From Heterotrichella gracilis (taxonomy: Eukaryota > Sar > Xanthophyceae > Tribonematales > Xanthonemataceae), in NCBI GenBank assembly GCA_032358255.1, contig JAULBX010025986.1, forward strand, positions 1 through 53,792: a stretch of 53,792 nt of DNA. Reading direction: 5' to 3'. Below, one piece after another: positions 49,001-53,792 of the stretch. Every line of letters starts with the position of its first letter. Position 1 is the first letter of the stretch. The notes under the pieces are model-generated. The model saw only the letters and a list, made by a program, of their open reading frames with translations. It was not told where the DNA came from and searched no databases. The position numbers and the translations under genes are program-made.

Positions 49001-52000
49001 GGCAATCTACCATGAAACATATACGTTTAAATGCATAAATGCTGAATTGTCAGGCACACTTAGCATATGCACGAAATACATCTCCAGGAAAAGATCCAAG
49101 TATTATGCGAAGCCCAAAATGATTTCACAATTGCCATTTACGTGATTAAAGACATATGTTGAATGCACCAAATGGCCAACGGATGCTGTTAGCACAACCA
49201 AGTTGTAAACTGTGCGCGTTTCACAATGTTTGCCATCTGCTCGCTATGGGATCCCACAAGTTCTGGTTTTAGCACTTGCCTCAATGCACGTGAAAACAAA
49301 AATGACAAACACAAACTCATATTACACCACGTAACTGTCACAGGTTTTGTAAAAGTATCGAGTATTTTGACACTACATGTTTTGGAATAAGTCCTTCAGA
49401 AGCTATAGTTATGGACCCTCAGCAAAGATGCATGATAGAGGTAAGATTTGGGTGTACCTTGGGCAGCTGCAAGGTCCCTGTGCTACCTACCTTTGTTTAT
49501 GGCCAACAGCGGCAATTGGAACCTTTTGTGTGGTTGCATCCAGCTCTCGTTGGACGTTGTAATGAAGTTACAGCAAGTGGTGGAATACACGTCACACACT
49601 GCGGTCTTCACAAGCTTGTCTTTCTGGGACTACGCTATTGTAGTGGATACATACATGACAGGAAATGAGGCTTACCGAGCAACAGGAAGGTGCTTCAGTG
49701 TCTCTGCAGGCCGTATCTCGTATGTTTATGGATTCAAAGGTAATACACTGTCAAGGGTAAAGAGGGCTTTTTCTAATGGAATTCTTGTCCACATGGCAGG
49801 TTGAATATGAGACACTCCCAGGCCCTGCTTTATATGATCCACCGCACATCACAATAGCCAAGCTATAGCCCCTCACCTCACAAATAGCCCAGCTGTCCGT
49901 CCCATACAACAAGTTGGAAGCAACCACATAATTAAAAAGATCCATCTTGGTGGGCAGTAATACACGCCTATTGTGCCAAATAGCTTGCACAATGCACCAT
50001 ATGTAGCATCAGCACGTAGCATCAGCACGGGCTCAGGCGTTTGAAAATTTCTGCATCTAGTCATTTGCTCCCAGTGAACAAGGTGCCCAAACAGGTTAAC
50101 TCGTCAATAACTTCCACCACTTGACCATCTAAACATGATTTGAGCTGGTCAACATCAGCTTGGTGATGGTGACCACTACCATCAATTTGGTCATCAACAA
50201 TATTAAAATGCTGCCCAACGCAGCAACCAGGTCAGCCTGGCTGCCACACACCAGGGTAATATTGGCAGAGTCCATCAAAAGTCAAATCACCAAACAAAGG
50301 TCCGGATGTTTTACTAGCACGCAGTGACCCATCATTTTTTGTGACACCAATTACAAAAAATACCAGTAAAGAGGAGCGGAGTATCACTTTGCCATACTGG
50401 GCACACTCTCCGTGCACCTTTGGCGACAAAGGGCAAGGGTAGCCATGAGCAAATCCTGTGGTATATCTGAAGAGCGGATGGTAGTAGGCACTCCCTGGGG
50501 TTCTACTGCATGCCAAGCCAACCCTTTTCATGCTTTAAACCGAGGAGTGGGTACACCACCAACACTCAAGCAGATATCTAAATCTGCAGAAAACAAGGTG
50601 TGAGATATCAGATTTTTTACATATTATCATCAGTGAACAACTACCAAGTTCAACTCTTGGACAGCCTTACTACAAAGATGTTGGTTTTTATTACCGCTGG
50701 GCAATGTATCGGATATTACAATCTTTGATAAACACCCTAGAAAACGGCTATTGTAAGCCACCGCCACCAGATCTGTGCATTCCCAGTTGGCTGACATTGT
50801 TTCGCAATTCAGAGACAATTGCAGTAGATATAAGTGCTCTGACTGTGTTATCTGATTATGCCATGCAGGGCAAAGTATGGCAATTGACACTGCATGCTCT
50901 TCGTCATTGTGCGCTATGAAATTTGCACATGATCACTGCAATTATGGCAACTCCCCATCTGTAATCGGGGCGGCTTTGATGACCATACATCCAATGACGT
51001 TAATTATGCTAAGCGTGGCAAACATGCTGTCCATGGAGGGGCGATGCAAAACATTTGACGCTGATGCCAATGGGTAAGTGATTACAAATGATGTTCTTCT
51101 GCTAATTTTTGTGCTTTGGCATTTGTGCTTATTTATGCTCCTTAGTAACATTGCATGCAAAATTTATGCTCATCAAACTGTTAAGTTGAAATTAGGCACA
51201 AGTATTTCCATTCAATTTGTACCACTGATGCTAGCATCCAATTGGCTCAGATATGGGAGAGGAGAAGGGTGTATAGTGACAGCAATGATTCCAGGCAAAC
51301 TCTGCAATAAACAGCCGTCGGCTGAGAATAAAAGTGCAGGGACCCTCGAGGGGGTATGTATGGCAGCAGTTGCTGGTGGCGCCATTAACCAGGATGGGCG
51401 ATCTGCATCACTTACTGCTCCAAATGGTCCTTCGCAGGAGCAGGTGTGGTAGTCGATGATTGACTCCGGCATTTTGCCATGTCACGTCACTGGGTGCTTG
51501 CTTGGCAAGGGGTCGTATTACCAATCTTGCCAACTGACAAGTTACAATTGTGGATCTCGCAGCAATGCTGACAACACTGACAGGAACCTACCCCTCTATA
51601 TGATGGTCATCAATACTTTCTTTGCGTAGTATGGGCGCATGGTATCAAGTTCACGGCTACATGGTCTACGCTGTGCTACAGCTCTGCGCTTATCATACTG
51701 ACTCCCCTAAATGCAGGTTATAAAGCGCATGCTGGCATCAACAGGGGTAATTGCCCAAGACGTGCAATGGTTGGAAACCCATGGCACTGGCACACCACTT
51801 GGAGATCCAATTGAGGTGCATGCAGCACAGCTGGCACTTGCAGCGGGCACAGCCAATGACAGAGTTCCACTCCATGTATGTGCCAATAAAACAATCGCTG
51901 GGCATATGGAACCTGCAGCTGGACTGGTCGGGTGCTTATGTGCTGGGTCTAGGTATGAGTCCCAATATATGTCTTGTAATAATATTATGAATGTGAACAT

Positions 52001-53792
52001 GCCAGAGTAAACATGCCCAACGATGTACTCCACGGTAACTTTATTATTGTCCTTGCAGGCTGGATTTTCAAATATGTTTGCCTATTAATCATTTGCGGTT
52101 TATCAACCCCATGCTGTCGACCTCTGGACTTAATGGGTTTTTTGCCAGAGAAGCAGTTCCAGCAAATATACACGGCAAAGGTGCAACAGCTGTTAGCGCA
52201 TTTGCTTTTCAAGGTACAAATGCCAGCTTGGTGACATTGAGCAGGTAATGCGCCCCTTTTACACAACGAAGTGACTGACAGTTTTTTACAAATTACAGTA
52301 GCCTATAGTGTACTGCAGAGTGGAATGCTTAATATCTCTTAGGCCCCAGAGCAATCAGTGATGACATGACATGACATGACACCTTTCTGTTGACGTTTAT
52401 CTACAAAAAAGAACATGCCCGAGGGCTACGATGTGTAGGCACATTGTATGTTCGACATCTCAACGCCAACTACTTTACCTAGAGTCATGCATGCATCAAA
52501 CTGTGTGCGCACTGATGTATGTTAAATTGTATTGCGGCACATAAAATTCAGACGTTGCATGTACAGTGTTGCTGAAGTATCATATTGTACTTGCTGGTAC
52601 ACTCCACAAACTATCTTCATTACGTTGAGGCGGCATGATGCAGCCATACTGATGCATCCAACTTTGCAGGGACTCGAGGCAACATCTTGCAAAACCATGT
52701 TTAACAGCGCCATTGAGAAGGCGTAGGTACTGGTGCCTGGTCAGGATGCAGGCAATGCTTGTAGGTGCAATCTGTAGCTGTGATTGGGCGGATGTCCACA
52801 TCGACTCCGACATCAAGAGCCAACGGCTGATCCTTATGCGTGATCATGTCGTAAAATTGAAACCTGTGCTGCCTGCTACAGCAATGCTCGAAACAGCTTG
52901 CGAGCTCCAGCTTATACTGCTGGAAGATGATGCTCATGCGTATGGTACCCACAGCAATGTTGTGTTTCAAAATGCATTGCTGCTTGAGCGAGGTACAAGT
53001 ACGCAAATCATTCGTAGTAGCACCAAGAAAAGACTTGGGACATTGACGCTTCACCACAAGTACGAGGATTACGTTTCTGCCCAGTCTGCTATTTTCTTGT
53101 CACATATTTTCTCCTGCATGTCCTGTGTTTTCATACTGCCTTAGCAACCCTGTACAGGCATTGCTTGCATTCCCTCTTCTTGGCTTGCCCTTTATCACCC
53201 ATGTGCTGGCTCTGGCTAGGACGTGGACCTGTCTACACAGCACTGCCTGTTGCTGTATCAATTCAAAACGCAATTTGGTATCCCAACGTCCATGTGTTTA
53301 ATGTTACGACAAGTTAACATATGGTATCATTGTCATAGTAGCCAATGTAGCATGATGTCACATGATTTCCTTATCAGACAAGCACAGGCCTCTGTATCCC
53401 TCTATGGTGGTGAAAGCATATATGTTATCAGTAGATGAGTTATGGATATTAACTGCAGGGGTACACAGCTTATGGTGAGCTCCTACCGTCGCAGTATCTC
53501 AACTGGAAGAAAGGTTGCATCGTCAAATTGTTGGCTTTTCCACTATCAAGGTGGAAATTCAAAAACAGCTGGGCCCCCTGTCGGAAATCTGCCTTTACAG
53601 GTGCGACCTTAACATTTACAAGTATAAGCATATGCTGTCATAGGTTGTTGCATGTGCCGTTCATTAACAAAGGTAATAATATAATTTTGGTATGGGGTGG
53701 GTTTTATTTTAGTATAGTGGGTTTTGTTTGGTATAAGGGTGCAGATAGGGTCTATACTAGTATAGCCCCACCTTGAAGGATCAGTTTTGGTA
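21069..53792 (+). CDS. giant modular type I polyketide synthase, AT-less (partial, continues off the right edge)
   Basis: This cytosolic-type megasynthase gene assembles a polyketide by repeated Claisen condensation and beta-carbon processing on carrier-protein-bound chains. Domains in order: ACP0 (21.07-21.84 kb); KS1 (22.77-35.5), DH1 (36.93-37.99), KR1 (38.17-41.03), ACP1 (44.5-48.6); KS2 (48.6-52.24), DH2 (52.78-). More than 25 short exons join with matching phases; nearly all acceptors end TGCAG. No AT domain fits anywhere, so malonyl loading must be in trans, as in the multimodular PKSs of green algae. KS Cys-His-His, KR Lys-Ser-Tyr-Asn and both ACP serines are present, so the gene looks functional. 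The first exon seen may start at 21069 (acceptor CTGTCAG) or at an ATG at 21077; the true N-terminus is not certain. The chain is unbridged only at 35539-36928. Confidence 0.92.
21520..21650 (+). mobile_element. LINE family B 3' tail in an ACP0 intron
   Basis: GACTAAGGAC..GGATGGGTGGCGCAAGCTTGTGCAAGGC.ATTGCTGAGCTGGC aligns with 18497-18600 and is followed by a degenerate TAGTAATAACAAT tail. A very short, 5'-truncated insertion. Confidence 0.75.
22131..22620 (+). CDS. PKS ACP0-KS1 linker exons
   Basis: Exons 22131-22227 and 22583-22620 connect ACP0 to KS1 with consistent phases (0 to 1, then 1 to 0). They encode a polar linker (SDNKNGKSHDF; GDKNEKQTQ). The position corresponds to the linker after ACP1 at about 48550-48680. 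There is no domain signature, so support is from phase, GT..AG borders and position only. Confidence 0.55.
22773..35538 (+). CDS. PKS KS1 domain (ketosynthase), seven exons
   Basis: Exons: 22773-22926, 31156-31329, 31492-31773, 32358-32599, 33123-33361, 33561-33702 and 35095 to about 35538, all phase-matched. KS motifs in order: TTPLSRWDAE; FLFDSVLFSMTRRELELLD; SVAAGRVSY; VVDTACSSAM (active-site Cys); MLSSEGRCKVLDTAADGYVR; VNQNGRSSSLTASNG; LHGTGTALGDPIE (first His); KSWIGHSEFAAG (second His); TVSSFAFQ|GTNASAA. This condenses the extender unit with the growing chain. Introns are very unequal: 8229 bp between the first two exons and about 1.4 kb before the last. The end of the final exon is uncertain; the frame stays open to a GTAAGA donor at 35539. 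Confidence 0.92.
22985..23660 (-). mobile_element. LINE family B 3' part
   Basis: Minus-strand frames give VSVPKTKLLIVSKAPQD, LLYGAEGRAIT, LLDRCRQSSIDNRLRVMRLK and IQKWYKHCQDRNGW, in order from 23660 to 23030, matching 17915-18580. Frames shift at least twice and the middle is partly deleted. It inserted antisense to the PKS gene. Confidence 0.85.
24045..27320 (-). mobile_element. longest LINE family A copy (endonuclease, RT, zinc knuckle), degenerate
   Basis: Reading the minus strand from 27320 down: the end of an APE-type endonuclease (TSVVDYFLTPTAVFDTLV ... MSDYRAFELMLHLP, normally SDH.P), a linker, then RT pieces at 26030-25270 (MGDIIGKLYATMLDQQLS, GRAGFRKEFRSTDN, GVEQGCPLSPTLFGLYIDLL, LTMNFKKTQVVVFNN), and the zinc-knuckle tail at 24800-24045. 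This order is that of APE-type non-LTR retrotransposons. Many frame breaks and stops make it inactive, and the endonuclease N-terminus is missing. CCCTAAA repeats lie inside at 25068-25088. Confidence 0.85.
28600..29882. mobile_element. second full copy of the inverted-repeat element (~1.28 kb), 9-bp TSD
   Basis: CCAACAGGG flanks it exactly (28591-28599 and 29883-29891). It starts GACTAGAAGTCAACGAAG and ends TTGGTACTCTGT, like the copy at 8037-9209, and shares its layout: CACTTTATTATAA region, pyrimidine arm with CACCCACCCCCC, central unique part with AAACGCGATG, then the purine arm with GGGGGGTGGGTGG. It is longer than the first copy mainly because of the MITE at 28848-28963. Confidence 0.85.
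28848..28963. mobile_element. 116-bp MITE with 27-bp TIRs and TA duplication (Stowaway/mariner-like)
   Basis: The left end CCGTACTGGTCATAAATATT continues CACGGA; the right end is its complement with one mismatch in 27. TA flanks both sides (28846-28847, 28964-28965). The sister element at 8037 lacks this segment (CCTCACTCGTG..), so the empty site is seen. TA target choice and short size fit a Tc1/mariner-derived MITE. Confidence 0.85.
29892..30790. other. intron stretch without recognised genes
   Basis: No coding seen. Small hairpins GGCCTGCATGCCGCAGGCC (30251-30270) and CCAGCCTCTGAGGCTGG (30379-30395) and the inverted copy of the 110-175 repeat (30598-30660) are present. Confidence 0.4.
30793..30955. 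repeat. pyrimidine-rich degenerate tandem repeat
   Basis: Repeats of the form CTCCTTTCA(A/C)(G/T)..CCTTTCA run upstream of the KS1 acceptor at 31155. This could act as a long polypyrimidine stretch for the 8.2-kb intron, though it ends about 200 bases before the acceptor. Confidence 0.6.
33815..33990 (+). repeat. tRNA-derived SINE-like sequence
   Basis: AGGTTCGAATCCC at 33851-33863 is a good RNA polymerase III B box, preceded by a weak A-box-like region (GGGCTATTACAATCGG). Stems of a tRNA cannot be closed, so it is not a tRNA gene. It lies inside a KS1 intron and is followed by the CA repeat. Confidence 0.45.
34024..34076. repeat. (CA)n microsatellite
   Basis: 53 bases of uninterrupted CA dinucleotide in the KS1 intron between the SSFAFQ and GTNAS exons. 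Confidence 0.98.
35604..35909 (-). pseudogene. antisense KS N-terminal fragment inside the PKS gene
   Basis: The minus strand reads VVIATAMAIIGNSLQLS and, about 45 residues later, RLLGIPISRWDCRLV. The start of every type I PKS ketosynthase has an (I)AIIG block and, about 40-50 residues on, IP..RWD; KS1 and KS2 here have PLSRWDAE and IPLTRWDDE. A Trp (KCWAASVA) lies about where the family's fW sits. No following KS exon was found on this strand, so it is probably a relic of an inverted duplication. It lies in the one region where I could not join KS1 to DH1. Confidence 0.6.
36090..36620 (+). mobile_element. LINE family B RT fragment
   Basis: Plus-strand frames give KQGCVLAPSVFNLVVDMVARQVFEI and, after a frame shift, LMYADDITLVCGSQSEVTTALSRV and KWGLLVSVPKTKILV. 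These are RT palm motifs with an intact YADD. Frame shifts make it inactive. It inserted between the KS1 and DH1 exons. Confidence 0.88.
36929..37992 (+). CDS. PKS DH1 domain (dehydratase) exons and linker to KR1
   Basis: Exons 36929-37054, 37229-37364 and 37447-37992 join in phase (2, 0, 0). The first resembles the end of the first hot-dog fold (VLVKIPLYGRECVTELQ). The second and third give the second hot-dog: IFGGNQAFREVYLW (family: YG..FR.v..lw) and HTAVTNTSSLHQW ... VLPSKLHRVYLDL (family: HPALLDA.LQ ... lP..l..v.l). YDLQWVADRLL near the end begins the structural half of the KR. The exon with the catalytic HxxxGxxxxP motif was not found; it should lie in 35539-36928. The Asp of LLDA appears to be Asn, which may mean reduced activity. 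Confidence 0.65.
38166..41033 (+). CDS. PKS KR1 domain (ketoreductase), five exons
   Basis: Exons 38166-38555 (structural part), 39996-40162, 40304-40490, 40608-40743 and 40861-41033; all phases match. Motifs: HISGGYGALGRLFGVY (NADPH-binding TGGxGxLG type), AADVHGAM, VHLAGVLSEATIP, KVHGLNKIL (catalytic Lys), VAFSSIASLYGTAGSSNYA (catalytic Ser and Tyr), SNAAMD (Asn), and LLVWGPWAAVGM, the conserved KR end. It reduces the beta-keto group with NADPH. The usual LDD motif of B-type reductases is replaced by LSE after HLAGV, so the hydroxyl stereochemistry is probably not the B type. The 1440-bp intron 38556-39995 holds a LINE. Confidence 0.92.
39060..39800 (+). mobile_element. LINE family B C-terminal fragment
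   Basis: Frames give LSCAGATYGALRKLIWHNRQVSLSTKI, FQNNCSRALCGVSRV and, further on, a PKCVMVGG..RPRATFE tail. These align with the region after the RT in the 17220 copy. Broken frames; sits in the KR1 intron. Confidence 0.78.
41034..44073 (+). other. PKS intron between KR1 and the ACP1 linker
   Basis: A phase-0 intron of 3040 bp contains the LINE family A piece (42300-42690). A run of C (43491-43502) and short open frames at 41112-41505 and 43160-43660 show no recognised motif. A small coding exon in the 41.1-41.3 kb part cannot be excluded. Confidence 0.4.
42300..42690 (+). mobile_element. LINE family A zinc-knuckle tail, best-preserved copy
   Basis: Plus strand: RIELARFRLGAHNLEVETGRW, then YEHRLCQYC, HHVEDEHHFIFECPIYHDI, SFFSSKCGANAAPLIHRLF and QQSREPGLAP followed by a stop. 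It needs one frame shift near 42400. The shared 3' end GTGACTGTCAAATAAAT follows. It inserted in the same sense as the PKS gene. Confidence 0.88.
44074..44173 (+). CDS. PKS KR1-ACP1 linker exon (probable)
   Basis: Acceptor TTTGCAG and donor G|GTATGT define a 100-base exon that starts in phase 0 and ends in phase 1, exactly what is needed to join the KR1 end (41033) to the ACP1 exon (44495). It encodes a polar linker (VPANDAVAMASKPTSG). Support is phase and position only. Confidence 0.55.
44495..48680 (+). CDS. PKS ACP1 domain exons
   Basis: Exon 44495-44672 encodes helix 1 (KKLSLAVEFILEQMVAY) and MELGLDSLTTIELQAQL, with the phosphopantetheine serine. It ends in phase 2 and joins the exon at 48503, giving KAFGLHVPSTFVLDYPTAHEMAKTL, the conserved ACP end. 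The intron (44673-48502) is 3830 bp and carries SINE-like and LINE fragments. The carrier receives extender units and holds the chain for KS1, DH1 and KR1 before passing it to KS2. Confidence 0.93.
45640..45850 (+). repeat. tRNA-derived SINE-like sequence
   Basis: GCAGTGGCCAGACCGTCACATTAGCAC resembles a tRNA A-box and D-arm region, followed at the right distance by GAGTTCGAATCCTGC (B box). The T stem does not pair fully, so it is a tRNA-derived element rather than a tRNA gene. Purine-rich sequence with a run of G (45871-45882) follows. Confidence 0.55.
45985..46320 (-). mobile_element. LINE family A tail, diverged copy
   Basis: The minus strand reads MEDDIHFLFDCPLYGDI ... SILSSKSGA ... LQQSNEPGLAP, the zinc-knuckle tail with more substitutions than the other copies, then FRMGAHVLEVELGRWHR at 46290-46345. 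It is an older insertion. Confidence 0.75.
46395..46512 (+). mobile_element. LINE family A, very short 3' tail
   Basis: Plus strand CGCAGACTTTTTAGTGAGCGG ... GCGAGCCCGGGTTGGCTCCATGAATGTGACTGTCAAATA matches the last ~100 bases of the family. It lies next to, and opposite in direction from, the older copy. Recent, 5'-truncated. Confidence 0.8.
46513..48502. other. rest of the ACP1 intron
   Basis: No recognised gene. An open frame at 47121-47318 (65 codons) has no motif. Confidence 0.35.
48503..52244 (+). CDS. PKS KS2 domain (ketosynthase), seven exons
   Basis: Exons 48503-48835, 49344-49440, 49544-49739, 50869-51073, 51251-51443, 51717-51952 and 52059-52244 join without a phase conflict. Motifs in order: STRIPLTRWDDE; TTCFGISPSEAIVMDPQQR; ATGRCFSVSAGRISYVYG; MAIDTACSSSL (active-site Cys); MLSMEGRCKTFDADANG|YGRGEGC; INQDGRSASLTAPNGPSQEQV; LETHGTGTPLGDPIEVHAAQ (His); NKTIAGHMEPAAG (His, with Lys); ATAVSAFAFQGTNASLV. 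All catalytic residues are present. It elongates the chain delivered by ACP1. An antisense LINE sits in the 1129-bp third intron. Confidence 0.95.
49760..50540 (-). mobile_element. LINE family B fragment in a KS2 intron
   Basis: Minus-strand frames give GYPCPLSPKVHGECAQYGKV (RT), ADATYGALCKLFGTI and IWHNRRVLLPTKMDLFNYVV..LLYGTDSWAI (region after the RT). Order and direction fit one degenerate copy antisense to the PKS. Confidence 0.78.
52778..53792 (+). CDS. PKS DH2 domain (dehydratase), partial
   Basis: The KS2 end (TLS, phase 2) joins directly to the exon at 52778 (CDWADVHIDS..), which runs to 52992 or beyond. LMRDHVVKLKPVLPATAMLETA is the DH active-site region: the His is present and the final Pro is kept, but the Gly of HxxxGxxxxP is Leu. 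HSNVVFQNALLL is the next strand of the hot-dog. Further exons are likely at about 53233-53330 and 53460-53580 but their frames are not settled. The domain removes water from the beta-hydroxy intermediate; the KR of this module would lie beyond the window. Confidence 0.85.

Noticed and set aside
1..53792. CRISPR arrays, operons or bacterial origin of the PKS
   Set aside because: No spaced direct repeats of CRISPR type; genes are broken into many introns, and LINEs and CCCTAAA repeats are eukaryotic.

Overview
This is a eukaryotic nuclear window, most likely from a green alga. The support is: many short exons with GT..AG introns (acceptors almost always end in TGCAG), interstitial repeats of the CCCTAAA type, abundant decayed APE/RT LINE retrotransposons with a zinc-knuckle tail, and a very large modular type I polyketide synthase (PKS) built without acyltransferase domains, a design known from green algae. 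The lineage is an inference; no rRNA or organelle marker is present.

Layout. 1-12.5 kb is mostly transposon debris: 3' parts of LINE family A, copies of a ~1.2 kb element with internal inverted repeats and 9-bp target duplications, a 170-bp tandem repeat, telomere-like repeats, and GC-rich hairpins. It also holds the last exons of a Lys/Gln-rich AT-hook protein (1.5-2.35 kb) that carry an in-frame stop, and a possible copia relic (11.9-12.4 kb). At 13.06-16.65 kb lies a plus-strand gene of at least nine exons (357 codons including the stop) with consistent splice phases and no recognised family. 16.9-18.9 kb is a hAT-like element with a perfect 8-bp target duplication that contains a LINE of family B. 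20.1-20.8 kb has two adjacent perfect hairpins and a doubtful minus-strand coding block.

From 21.07 kb to the right edge runs one giant plus-strand PKS gene, open at the right. I traced its exons by conserved motifs and phase matching: ACP0, then module 1 (KS1-DH1-KR1-ACP1), then module 2 (KS2-DH2, continuing out of the window). The KS catalytic residues (C, H, H), the KR tetrad (K, S, Y, N) and the ACP serines are all intact, so the gene looks alive. KS2 splices straight into DH2 in phase, with no room for an AT, so extender units must be loaded in trans. The only stretch I could not bridge is 35.54-36.93 kb, between KS1 and DH1. It holds a LINE fragment and, on the opposite strand, what looks like a KS N-terminal exon.

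The introns have absorbed the transposons. An 8229-bp intron cuts KS1 and carries LINEs of both families plus the ~1.28 kb inverted-repeat element, itself invaded by a 116-bp MITE. A 3830-bp intron cuts ACP1. Several insertions keep exact target-site duplications, so their nesting order can be read directly.
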